Source: Bostrychus sinensis
Lineage: Eukaryota > Chordata > Actinopteri > Gobiiformes > Eleotridae
DNA length: 64,000 nt
Assembly: GCA_020698575.1 (NCBI GenBank)
Contig: CM036243.1
Location: 33,668,903-33,732,902 of the forward strand
Reading direction: 5' to 3'
Shown: positions 32,671-44,505 of the stretch, one piece after another
Layout: the number at the start of each line of letters is the position of its first letter
Position numbering within the stretch: position 1 is the stretch's first letter
Notes under the pieces: model-generated
Database searches by the model: none
What the model was told of the DNA's origin: nothing
What the model saw: only the letters and a program-made list of their open reading frames with translations
Made by a program: the position numbers and the translations under genes

Positions 32671-33900
32671 ATCAGATTTCCGTGGCAGTTGTGTGGTTAC
32701 CACAATGTTGGTTCAGTACTGCAGGGACAATTGTGGTTCTCCGATCAGAGATTCCTGTTCCGGGCTTAGGCTCGCCATCTTCATCCAGTCCATTCTATTT
32801 GGAGGTTTTCTGAACCAGCAAAAGAACCTAGCCTGCATAACAATAATGCAATTATTGTATACAGCTAAGGATTAATCCATTTTCTTTCACAATCAAGTAT
32901 CTTAGCTACAGCTAATACATTTATACATCATTTGTCCAAAATACCTTTGTTACAGTATACATACAGTACACAGTACCTTCAGTTTACATGCATGTTTTTA
33001 TCTTTTTAGCTCAAATGAATTTCTATTACATGAAATTGTTTTAACACACGTAAATAAACAATATGAATTACAGTTTCTATCACTGAATTTATTAGCCATG
33101 AATTTATGATTCATTAGTTTTTTTAAATGATTAAATTATTCAATTTTTACATCACCAAATGAACAACTTATGGTTTTACCTTGCAGGTAATATAATTTGA
33201 AACTCTCATATTAAACTATCCCTTGAACCAGTAAACAAGGTAATATTTCCCTTTTCATAGCACCCAAAATGTGCCTGTATAACAAAAAGCATTGCACAGT
33301 TAGCGCCATTTCAGCACCAATTTACAGATTTACAATAACCAAAGACAATACCAAAACAATCCAGAGTGCTGCGCTACACTGTTATGGACTTAAATATCAC
33401 ACAGAGTGACTTAAAGATCAGTGCAACACTATTTAAAATGGGTTTCTGCAGCTAATTAGCACCCGCGATTAGCATGCTAATTTGTTAGCTAACTACTAGC
33501 ATGTTGTTGCTCTAACCCACATATTGCATTTCACCTTAGCTTAAAACAACTCACCAAGATGGTGGTTTAGCATAACGCAGCAAGAAAATTGTCATGCGGT
33601 CTCTCTGCCTCGTGCTCTGATGGAAAAGACTGGAACATTCCAGCAGGACTCTGTCCGTAGCCTGGATGGGCGGGACTTGCTTACTTTTTGCCCAATCAGA
33701 AGGTCATTACCAAGGTGACTGTCACGGGATGTCCACAACAACAACAAAAAAAGAGGATCCACACTTCCAAAAACACTAATACAAAACACTTGGGGTTTTG
33801 TATTATGCTTTTTAGAGGTTTTGTTTTTTTGTTTTTTATTTTTTATGTTTGTGTGATGTCTTTGTTTTTAGAGGTTGTTTCACACCATGTGATATGGTGT
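32671..33900. other. AT-rich spacer, no gene supported
   Basis: Between the small transposon and the candidate LTR. Contains TAGC-rich repeat-like sequence at 33450-33550. A former env region is possible from position only; no env-like domain could be recognised. Confidence 0.35.
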
Positions 33901-33913
33901 GAAAAGGGGGAAT

Positions 33914-34443
33914 TGTTGAATATTTCTACATATAGCTTTGCATATTACCACTAAACTTATATTTTGATGTACTACTGCTAAGGTTAATAAACGCTTCAAT
34001 AGTACTAAGAATGCTTTGATTCTAAAGGATGTTTTTCTCCTTTCACTCTAAAGGTCACTCTGCGATTACATACATTGTGCATTTGCAAAAGTGCACAATA
34101 ATGAGCTGGTTACAAAGTTAGGAAACTCAAGGTTACAGGTGGGGGCTCCCTGCCGTTGCGTGGGACGCTCCTGAAGATAACAAAGATTACGCACTGCAGA
34201 AATGAGAACTCTGGCCTGGTCGAGGCACAGGAGTTTCTTGAAGAAAACATTTTAATGATATGCAGAAATCGTCATACATTGTCATACATAGAATAAAAAC
34301 TGTGATCACTCCTTTGTGGACGGCTTGCTCACCCTCTCCCTTTCAGCGGGGCACAGCTGTTGTTACCTTACCTGTGTGATACTAAAATAAACCTTCTGAC
34401 TTGATTATACTTCTGAATCATCGTCCTCTTTGATGCTTAAACA
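33914..34443 (+). repeat. candidate retroviral LTR, 530 bp
   Basis: Starts TGTTGAATATTTC three bases after a polypurine tract (AAAAGGGGG, 33902-33910) and ends in ACA (TG...CA). Contains an AATAAA signal at about 34385. Orientation and position fit the 3' LTR of the pol relic at 30640-32010. No partner LTR is visible in the window. Confidence 0.55.
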
Positions 34444-35924
34444 GAAAATGAACAATCCTAATAATGATTATGGCCACTAAATAATTCTTAAGGAATACAC
34501 TAATTTGGTTAAAAAACACTGTGCCAATGAGCGTCTATGGTTATTACGAAGGGTTTTTGGGAGGCATTTCACGTGTTTTGCTCATTTTTTATAATTTACT
34601 AGACAGCTGTACACATTTGTATACACTCAGTTCGTACTTGTCATTTTAATAGAGAGCGAGGTATCTTACAAAGACATCAATAAATAAGAGAAAAGCACAG
34701 TAATGTACTTCTTTTTTCAACCCTTATTGCACATAAGTTGTTACAGCCTATCAACGGTAGCAGCAGCTAAAACATTAATTGACGATCTCTCAGTCATGAA
34801 TATAAATATTCTATTTTAATAAATATTTATACAAGCAATAAATAGCTATAACTATGTATTTTTCTATTAAATAATTATAACAATCTCTGTCTGATCAAAG
34901 CTGCTAAATCTGCTCGGCTTCGGTGTCAAATTGGCTCGAGTTGACATTTCCGGGTTAGCGAGGGACGAAGAGCCAATCACGCCGTTCGCTCAAAGTCTTG
35001 TCCAATCAGAATGCGTAACGTCATCACTAAGCGGCGCCACCCGAGTAGATTTTGCAGCCCGAGTAGATTTGGTACCTACACTGGTGTAGGACAAGACTAC
35101 GTACGTAGTACCGGGCCGTACCGGCTTACTTTCACCCCTGCTATATTATAATATTATATTATAATATTATATTATAATATATGCTATTTTAAATTTTATA
35201 AAAGAAATTTACTGTCGTATTTTTAAGTGATTATGAATTCAAACTGTGGCAGCAATTGTAGCAATAAAAACAACATTAATGGGAGACGTCCCAGCTGGAG
35301 TGTTACTTTAGAGTTTGTTGTTGTCCGCGGAGTTGTTGCTGTCGCCGCCGCTCACCTTTACCCCAAGGCCGAGGCGAAGACAAAGAGCTCTGATGCAGCG
35401 GAGGAGGATGCTCAGAGCTTTATCGATAGCAATTTTTTCATAGCTTCTTTGCAGATTAGTTTTTCAGCACTTAATATGAAAATTATAATAATTACGTATA
35501 TAACACAGCAGCTGTAATGTTCTGTCACTAAACATCGAGGTATTTTACTTTACAAATAAACAGAATGAACATTTAATGTAAAATATACATCAGCAACAGC
35601 AGGGTTCCACAGCACTGGGAAGTAAATTCTGAGCACTATACTAATAAATTATTTATGTATCAGGTAAATTATATCCACACCTACATTATACAACACCTGA
35701 CAGCTATATTATCTTAAACCCAACATTCATTGTTGATATTAGCTAAGCCCTCATACAACTACAAAATCTCCACAGAATCATTATGTAGACAAGGAAATGT
35801 ATTCAGTCACATGAAAAGAAATATGAAAGGCAATCGAAAACAGGAGACATGAGCCTTTAGCAACTTTGTGCTGCTGAACTACAGTGGGCCAATCTGGGCA
35901 TTTTTCTCGTCTGGAGGTGACCTG
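34444..35924. other. spacer with AT repeat and a transposon-end-like segment
   Basis: At 35080-35125 the sequence ends in TACCGGCTTACTTTCACCCCTG, which looks like one end of a fish hAT family; no partner end found. 35141-35181 is a short TATTATAATAT tandem repeat. A 96-codon ORF at 35227-35517 has no recognisable domain. Confidence 0.4.
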
Positions 35925-36351
35925 CAGTGGTGGAGTGCAACGAAGTACTTTATTACTTTACTTAAGCACAATTTTCATGTATCTATACTTACGTAACTTA
36001 CTTACGTACAAAAATTTACAGGGGATACTTTTACTGTACTACATTTTTGACAAAGTATCTGTACTTTTTACTCCACAACATTTATGAGTTAGTTTGAAGT
36101 ACAAAATAATTTGAGGTTTGGTTTAAAATCATGTGTTTTTGTTGTACCCTCATTGCAGACACACAGTACTTAAATAAAAAAAGATGCAGTAAAGTAGTAC
36201 TCCTTTAGAAACAACAGAATAATAAAGACAGAAGACCTTCAGCAAAATCCCTCACATTTAAAACATTCATGAATTGTATCTGTGCGATATAATTTTACTT
36301 AAAGTAAAGTAAGTAGTTAAGTAATGAAGCTGAGTACGTCTTCCACCTCTG
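35925..36351. mobile_element. hAT-like MITE, 427 bp
   Basis: Ends CAGTGGTGGAG and CTTCCACCTCTG are inverted repeats, flanked by GTGACCTG (35917-35924) and GTGACATG (36352-36359), an 8-bp target duplication with one mismatch. Rich in GTACTTTTACT motifs typical of a common fish MITE. Confidence 0.75.
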
Positions 36352-36579
36352 GTGACATGAAGCCTGCCTTCAGGCCGTCCTGACCCAGCTTTCGCTTGCT
36401 GGTTCAGTTGCTCCTCCATGGGAAGCCCCATGGATAAACCCATGCAGATGAAGCTCTGGTCACTGTTTCCTGGCCTGTGTAGTCTCCTACGTCCTGCCAC
36501 ACCAGCGGCTGCAGTCTGCAGGATCATCGATGACCCCTCTTCCTTATTTACCCAAAGAGGATGAAGTGGAGCAGGTGAA

Positions 36580-36794
36580 GACAGCGTTTGCTGGGCACAA
36601 GGCACCCCCATGCTGTCGGTGCCATCAACAGGTGCCACGCGAGGCCATCCCTACTGCAGAACCACAGAAGAGAGTGTGTTAGAGTGGGTACCTTTGGTGC
36701 TCTGAAGACACAATGGCAGATCCATCTCAGGTTCTCCCCTAAACTCATGGAACCAGCTGCATGCCCACTACAGCTGCGTAGAGAGTTTAGGTGA
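36580..36794 (+). pseudogene. possible Harbinger-type transposase relic
   Basis: A short open stretch contains VGTFGALKTQW, similar to the FG-LK-RW motif near the C-terminus of HARBI1-like transposases. Flanks are decayed. Weak. Confidence 0.25.
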
Positions 36795-36799
36795 AGAGC

Positions 36800-37788
36800 A
36801 GGAGGATGAAGCAGCAGCAGGACCAGGAGAGGACAGGAAGGTGCTGCAGCTGAAGACTGGGAGCTCTCGAGAACTGTCTCAGAGAGTCTTCATGTGTATT
36901 CACATAAACTTTGCTCTAATGTGGAATAAAAGAAATACAAATAAAGCTTTTTGTGTTAGTAGCAAAGACATTGCACTACTATTAAATTACCTTTTATGTA
37001 TGTTATTGTCTATATATATCTATATTTATCTATATTTTGTATTTTTTAAATATTCTATAATCTTATTATGTGTTACAGTTTTCATTGGGGACATTAGAGG
37101 AATAATCCTGTAAAATGTACTTTTAAATCTTGAATTGGACTTACTGCATTACTGTTGTTTGTTCTGATGTCTTTTTGTGCTGTAAGAATAAATAAAATGC
37201 AATTATATTAATAATAAACCATTGCAGTTCGTATTTATAGATCTGTGTATCTATGGGCAACCGAGCTGCTGTGACCACGTGATTTCCTTTGTGGAGCAAG
37301 TTGAGTCTGATCTGTGTCAACAAAACAAAGCTCAATGATGACACCTCTTGGACAAAACTGATACTACCTCTTAAACTGCTTTAGATGAGTCAGTGTCTTT
37401 ATCTTCTTACACAGAGGAATTGTGACTTAAGTAATACATTTATTCTTTACTCTGCAGGTGTGCTCCAACAGATTATTACCGTCACATTTTTCTACTTTCA
37501 TTAATGATGACCACACCACTTCATGTTCTCTCTCATTACATCCATAAATCTCCTCTGTGGTTTTCCTCTAGGCCTCCAGCTCCAACCTCATCATCCCTCT
37601 ACATTCACTATCCCTCCTCTTTCATTCATCTTAAACTTATTTACTTGTATCTATAGCTTATGCTGTCTTTTAATCACATATCAATACTTTTATCATTAAA
37701 AGCCACTCTCAGCTTTAACTAAGTAATAACACGTTTAGATGTGTTAATAAACCTTTTATTCCCATTTATAAAGATCCTTTACAGTAAT
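36800..37788. other. AT-rich spacer, nothing recognised
   Basis: Low-complexity AT stretches, a short TATATC run near 37010, no gene or defined repeat. Confidence 0.4.
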
Positions 37789-37796
37789 GTGGTATT

Positions 37797-38583
37797 CAGT
37801 GTTGTGCAAGTTTACACTTTTCATGAACTAGTTCAAAGTTCAGTTCACACATGTTCAAAGTGAACTGTTCACGTTCATAGTTCACAATTTTAATTTTGAA
37901 CTAGTTCAAAGTTCAGTTCATTTTATTTTTAGGTGAGATATGTAAATGAAAGGCTGAACTTGTTTTTCAAACTATGACTTCTATCACGATACATGTACCT
38001 ACCTTCTAGCCTGAAACTGTTCACTGTAGATCTTAAATTCTATCACACAAAATGGAGGTTTTTGCATATATAAGCTTGCACAGAAAGGTAAGGTTTTTTT
38101 CCGTCAGAGTCTTTGTGTGACAATGTGTAAAATGTCTGTAAATGATCATAGTTAGAGGCAGCATCGTCTGTGTTCTCTGTGCCTTCACTTGCACTGCCAT
38201 TGTCAGTCAGTCTGACAATGGCAGTGCAACGATATTAGATTCGACTATCTTTGGCTTCACACTACCTTACCCAAGATACATTGCACACACAAGCGCTCTC
38301 TGGTGAAGCGGTGCAGTTTTGGAGTGGAGCCCGTGGGCAGTGAGTGACAGCGCTGTTTAAAAAGTGCGAGCAGACCTCGTCACTCGACTCATCATCAGGT
38401 GAAAACAAATTCCCACGTTTAATTGAACCCCAACAGTGACGTACGTCGTTCATCTCACATAATCTGAACAAATTCACATTCATGTTCTTGATTTACAAAT
38501 GTGTTGCGTTCAGTTCAAAGTTCACAGAAAAATGAACGTGTTCAGTGAGCGCGTTCATTTGAACTCGTTCATGCTCAACACTG
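37797..38583. mobile_element. non-autonomous hAT element, 787 bp, perfect TSD
   Basis: Ends CAGTGTTG and CAACACTG, flanked by identical 8-bp copies of GTGGTATT (37789-37796 and 38584-38591). Subterminal regions are full of GAACTAGTTCAAAGTTCA-like motifs in both orientations. Inside is a palindrome at 38189-38229. No transposase ORF. Confidence 0.88.
38189..38229. repeat. 41-bp palindrome inside hAT element
   Basis: TTGCACTGCCATTGTCAG, a five-base loop, and its exact complement CTGACAATGGCAGTGCAA. It would form a perfect 18-bp stem. Confidence 0.9.
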
Positions 38584-38591
38584 GTGGTATT

Positions 38592-41225
38592 CTTACAGTC
38601 TTACAGTCCAGGGGTCTCATTTATGAAGCTTGTAAGCCCAAAACGAGACTGAAACTGGCCCACGCCACTCTCTGTACCAAACGTGGGATCTACTTTAGGC
38701 CTTTAGAAAAAACAACTAAGTGTGAAACCTTGGTAACCCTACGCCAGCTCTCACCCTGGCGTGTGATGAAGTGGTGAAGTGAAGCAAGTTTGACAAATTA
38801 GGTCGTGTTTGATACAGTTCACTTTCACTTTAGACCATATCTCTCAGAAAAAAAGGGAACATTTAAGCAGGTAAGGAGTAAAATAGAGGGAAGGACATTT
38901 TATTGTTTTTATAAATTCACTGTTTTCTAGACAGTAAAGCGGTCCGTAGCCGTGCACGCCCGTGCACTTCCACAGAGCTGCGCTGGCTCCGTCATGGTCC
39001 GCGGTGAAAGCAGACACGATCCCTGATGAATCTGTGACAATGATCGGACATGAGCTTACACAACACACGGTGCATATCAGGGCTGTTTTAACGAAGCGCA
39101 GTGTCCAAAAGAGACTGAATGGACCTGATATATTTGTCTTTACGCACGACACCTGCACCGCGGCTCTGCCCCCTTTACACACAACCTCCAATCAGACCTC
39201 GGCGTGCACGTACAGCGTGCACAGAAAAAATAATGTGTGTGAACAGAAAACTGCAATGCTTTCTTTTATTATAAATCTCAATCGGTAATGCAGGTGACGT
39301 CACATGGGTGCATTTTGGGTCGGTGGGTAGAAAGTGAGAGTTTTCCCCGTGCGTATAAGGGACATATGTCAGCGATCTCCATGGGGCATCTCTGGGGAGA
39401 TTCTCTTTTGCATGGACTTTGCGCAACGCGAGGCAGTGGAGGAATCTCGGAGGACAGTAAAGAGGGCTGCTCCTCACGGGACCCACGCGTGTGGACCTGT
39501 GCCAGGAGTTTGAACTGTGCCGCATCTGTTCTGTGTCTGATTCTTCTTGTTTGTGCTAAAATCTCAATGTTAGCGCCGTGTAAGCTAATTAAATATCCAT
39601 GAGCAGTATTTATGTCGCCTTGCACTAGTGCCGAGAGCACACACCTAGTTCTCCCCAGAACTAAAGTCAAATAAAAGTGAAAGCACACATAAAGTAAAGT
39701 GAAGTGCCCAAATGAGCAGTGATTATGAGAGTACAAATACTGTATATCGTCTTCCTTTTTTTGGTGTAACATTATACTACAACACAGCACAAACAAAGGG
39801 GATGCCCCAGTGCGCACAGACACAGTTTATTCTAACCAAGGAATATAAATATCATTTTTGCCCATTTTGACAGCGTTCTTATGCGTTAGACTTACAAACA
39901 AATTTTTACTCTTTTTAAGATTTATTATTAAATTTGACGAACTCTGAGATGAATTAATTAATGCACAGGCGTTTTTCTCTCTGCTTGCGCGCCCCAGTGC
40001 TGTGTGCGTTTGGACTCACACAGTAAGAAGTTGATTTGTGAAAGGCAAAGAAAACTAGAGGCAATAATTAAAAGAAATGTAGATATGAGGTGGGTTATGT
40101 GATGATATGATTTATACATATAATATGATTTAGACTCACTTCTTGCAATTGTTTTTCTGTTATTGCATTACAGCATTTTTGGGATCTTTTTTTTTTTATT
40201 AATGTAGTAACCTATTTTAGCCGCCGTTATGTTGTGACAAAACTATTCTTATAAGTACAATTTATTCAAAAAGTTACTCAAGTAAATAATTCATTACCCT
40301 CTGCAAACAATGAATAAAACTCTACTGCGCTCCATCAGTGTAACGCTCCACCAAAACTCAGTGTACAATTTGTTCCACTTACGGATAACTCTCAGTGTTA
40401 GGACATGTGCGGTTTTCATTTTAGTGTGATAAATATGCCAAAAATATAACAAATCCAGAAGAGTGTACTCAGTATTGTTTGGTGCTGTATACTGTATTCT
40501 CAGTAATAAATTAGTACCAGTGGTTTTCTCCGGCCCCCTCTCTCTGCAGGAGGACAGTTCTGAATAAGTAAAAGTTGCACCAATTTAAGCTCTGAAATGA
40601 TCAGAATGAGTCCGGTGATGGTGGATGGATTCTAGAAACGTTTAGGAGCACTTCCTGGTTTCACGCGTCTACGTAGAGCTGTGAGACCCAGCGTTTTCAG
40701 ATCTTGAGAAGGGCACAGCCTCAGCATACAGGATTACTCAAACATGTGAATGAAATAAAATACTACTCCAGGTCTGTTTTTGAGGTGGAAACAACAATAT
40801 AACATGGTTAAAGCCCCAAAAAGTTACAATAGTACAACATTTACATAAAAATACAACATTTGGGCTTCAAAAGGGCTAAACATTGAAAACTATCTTCATC
40901 CTTCCTGGGACTCACCTCCAGCTGGGAATCACAGGTTTTTAGATAAGGCATGCCTGTTGTCACAGTTTGTCAGCTTTGCATTTTACATATCACACGTTCT
41001 GCACAAACAGCAGCTTGTGTGTGGTTTCATTATTATCTTTTATGCACCTTAGGCAGTAGTGACTCAGCACAACAAAATGTGACGGTAACAACATAACAGC
41101 TTTCTGTTGTAAAGAAATCAGCAGTGGAAAATCCAATCGAGATGCTTCAACAATTTGGCTTTGTCAAACCATTTCCTGGTTTGAAAAGACAATACATAAC
41201 ATAACAATAACATAAGACTCGGGAG
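38592..41225. other. spacer, repeat-like, no gene supported
   Basis: 38609-38770 (GTCTCATTTATGAAGC...) and 39290-39600 resemble fish DNA-transposon ends, but I cannot pair them. ORFs on both strands at 38844-39823 overlap each other and show no domain. The rest is AT rich. Confidence 0.35.
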
Positions 41226-41229
41226 TCTT

Positions 41230-41600
41230 TGCTCTTCAAGTCCTGGTTTAGAGCCATTTTTTCCTTTTTAGTCCTTATTTAGTTTGCTAGTCTTTGTTTA
41301 GTCCTGTTAAGTCGTTTATTAGTCCTGGTTTGACCTGGTTTACTCTAGGATAGTCCTGGTTTTAGTCTTAGTTTAGACCCAGTTTAGTCCTGGTTTGGAC
41401 CTGGTTTAGTCCTGGTTTAGTCCAGAATAAGTCCTTGTTTAGTTTTAGTTCAGACCTGGTTTAGTCCTGCTTTTGTCTTATTTTAAACCTGATTTAGTAT
41501 TAGTTTAAACCGGGTTTAGTCCTGGTTTAGTTTTAGTTTAGACCTGGTTTAGTCTTGGTTTAGTCTTGGTTTAGTCTTAGTTTAGTCTTAGTTTAGACCT
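41230..41600 (+). repeat. degenerate minisatellite, TTTAGTCCTGG-like
   Basis: About 11- to 12-bp imperfect units (TTTAGTCCTGG, TTTAGACCTGG, TTTAGTCTTAG). Same family as 7868-8105. Confidence 0.8.
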
Positions 41601-41676
41601 GACCAAAAATGACTAATTGTGTATAAACAAAATAGTTTAGGCCAATGCTAACTACTAATGCCAACTACATGTGTGA

Positions 41677-41965
41677 TTCAGATTCAGATTAAGATAACTT
41701 TATTTATCCCACCAGGGGGCAATTCATTTGAGCAGCAAGATAAGACAAAAAACACTAAACACACAGCAATACACAACAAATACAGCAAATACAGTGGAGC
41801 TCAATAAATAAATACTAATTATATAAACTCTAAAATCATTCAAGTAAATAAAAGTAGTATTAAAAAAAATAGTATATTACAAAGAGTTTAAAAGACGAAT
41901 AGCTGTTGGGATAAAGGATTTAGAGTATCGATTTGTTTTACAGTAGGGTAAAACATGGCGACGAC
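41677..41965 (-). mobile_element. L2/Rex1-like LINE 3' end fragment
   Basis: On the minus strand it reads AATTGCCCCCTGGTGGGATAAATAAAGT then a short tail, the usual 3' end of fish L2/Rex1 elements, preceded by 3' UTR-like sequence. (Motif shown here is centred on CTGGTGGGATAAATAAAG.). Confidence 0.6.
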
Positions 41966-42597
41966 CTGAAGGCAACAAACACAATTCACATTTCAGAACG
42001 TGCCCTGATGAAGCCAACATTGTACTGTGCTTTCTGGATGATCTGCTGGTTGCAGAAAGAAGCCAAGTCCCTTTGCTGCGCTCCTATGATTTTATCAACA
42101 CCAACCTCACTCATGCACAACAGCATTAACAAAAAACAGATCATTCAGTTTAAATGTGCATTTAGCTTTATTAGTGTTTAGTTCACTGAACAGTCAAACC
42201 AAGCCAGCTCCATTCTGATCTGAGAGCTTTCCTTTGTCATGAACAAAACTCATGGATGTCTCTCCTCACTTCCACACTGTGAAATGGATTCTGGGATTTT
42301 TACCTGACTGAGAACACACAAGTCTCCTCTGATGCATCCCCGGTAAAACGGGCGGAGTCAAAACACATCCCGGGATTTAGAGCGGACTTTGAATTGGAAC
42401 AGGACTTGGTCTGCAGCAGATGACGTTTCACAAGAACACAAGTCCACAGAAGTACACACACTGAGAAACGGCCCAGGCCTCTCTCCACCCTCAGTTCTCT
42501 GTCTCTGCCTGGTTTCTGACAACTTTCTGAGCAGTTTCCAGTCTCTGGCGGTGAGCGGAGTAAGGGGCCAGGGCTCTCTGCAGCTGACACATGTCCT
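41966..42597. other. spacer up to duplication boundary
   Basis: Nothing recognised. A 17-bp direct repeat (AGTAAGGGGCCAGGG) occurs at about 42559 and 42600, the second copy being the boundary of the duplicated block. Confidence 0.45.
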
Positions 42598-44462
42598 TAC
42601 AGTAAGGGGCCAGGGTTGAGTTGCTCTTTAAAAAGATTTTTTTTTAAAAAAAAGTACTTCTGTAAATATAAAAAGTACAGGTGGTCAAATGAAGAGCCAT
42701 CTGAGCCAAGCCAAATGATGTGGTTCACTGAAATGAGCCGAATTTCCCATCACCATCACAGTGAGGAGCAGCCACAATGCACAGAGCACTACACTGTGCA
42801 GTACAACTTACGCCAGCAGAGGGCGCTGCTTCACATTTAGTAGGATTTAACCATGGCTCTTTTCAACTGCAGTACATCCAGGGCTACAGTGTGAATAAAT
42901 AAATAAGTGTGTGAGTATCATTGACCTATAAGGGGTGGAAGCCTATTCAGTCGCCATTTTTTTTCTGTTTTGAACGGTGCCCTGTTGAATTTATGGAGCT
43001 GGAAGCACAGATTTGTACAGTAAACAGCCTGTGAGGCTCTGGCTGCTGTTTAACGTCAGGTAAAAGTTACACTCCTCTGTCTAAGTTTAGTTTTATCCAC
43101 TTCATTCGTAGTTTAACTGTAAGTGTGTGTTAAAAAATTAGCTCTCTATTACTGTTAATGTTAGCACTTGCTAAACAATATTAGCAATGGATTAGACCCT
43201 GTGAGATTTTAGTTTAGTATCAAGTTTAACAACTGACAAACTTGGACTAATTATATTGCAGTCAGCGAGGTTATATAATTTTAAGAAAAAAGTAGAGTGA
43301 AATGCAGAGCACTGTGATATTTATTAAGAAATGTTAAATTTAATAGAAAATGACTTTGCATTGTTTGATTTGCTGAGTGTATTGTATTATTGTATCCTGT
43401 CAAATCAGCTGTGCTTAACCAGTTTCTAAGATATATTTATCTTTTAAATAAGTTTCTTATGTTTAGTTCATATGTTTCATTGTGTTGTCAGCTTACTTAC
43501 ACCTGTGCTGCTACAACTTGGCTGACCAGAGCCTCCACATAACAACACTGTGTTACAGATTTTGTACAAATTGTGAAGTGCAGTAGGGAAGTAACACTAA
43601 TGCTAGATTTATGATATTTCTTTGGTTAGTACTGCATACAGGAGGGACAATTTAAAACATGTTTTCATTGTTACTATTGTCTCCTTCCACAGCCTCTGGA
43701 TCTCCTTAAGAGAACGACTTGGAAACAAGATGAATGTTAAAGTAACCAGCTTTGTCAGACTCTCTCAGTATTTTAGACTAATAAAACAGTTTCACAAAGG
43801 TTTGTGATAATAACACCTACCTATGATGTGCTGAGACATTAGTTATATTCTGACTGAACTAAACACCTACAAGCTGCTGCATTATGTTATGCATTAACTT
43901 TTATCTCTCAAAAATAGATCTTACAAATATAACACTTCATGACTTTTTCCAGTTAAACACTGCATATATAAATAATCTGGTTTAGTTGCCATAATCCCTC
44001 ACCACAGTAGAAAATAATGTTTCAGTGTTACGTCTGTGGCACCAGGAGCGCACACAGAAAATGACACATAAGTTAGGTACAAAGTTTATTGTAAAGACAC
44101 AGGAGTAGTGGATGGATCAGGCTGTGATGTCAGGTGAAGCAGGCAGACGAGGCAGAGGTTTGTCAGCTACAGGACCAGGCCCAAGGACCACAGATGAGCT
44201 GGAGAGGAGACAGGAGACCAGAGCTGGGACAGGTAAGAGGACAGGACCAGAGCAGGATGACCACCGTGACCTGGAGACAGGTAAAAAACAGAATCAGACG
44301 GCTCTTGCAGCAGGTGACTGTCATCGCGCTCTGCAAAACACGAAAGAAAGTAAGGCCTTAAAGACACTGCACCCATAGTATTTACTGTGGCAGTGTGAGT
44401 GTAGTAAAGACATTTTACAGTCACATACTGGATAAGAGACCTACGCTGACTGTAGCTGACTC

Positions 44463-44505
<43 letters not shown>

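Noticed and set aside
35227..35517. 96-codon ORF in the spacer
   Set aside because: No recognisable domain and an AT-rich end. Not called as a gene.
38189..38229. Palindrome as a transcription terminator
   Set aside because: Vertebrate DNA, inside a transposon, and no adjacent transcription unit.
38844..39823. Overlapping ORFs on both strands, up to 181 codons
   Set aside because: Conflicting strands, no domains, and transposon-like sequence around them.
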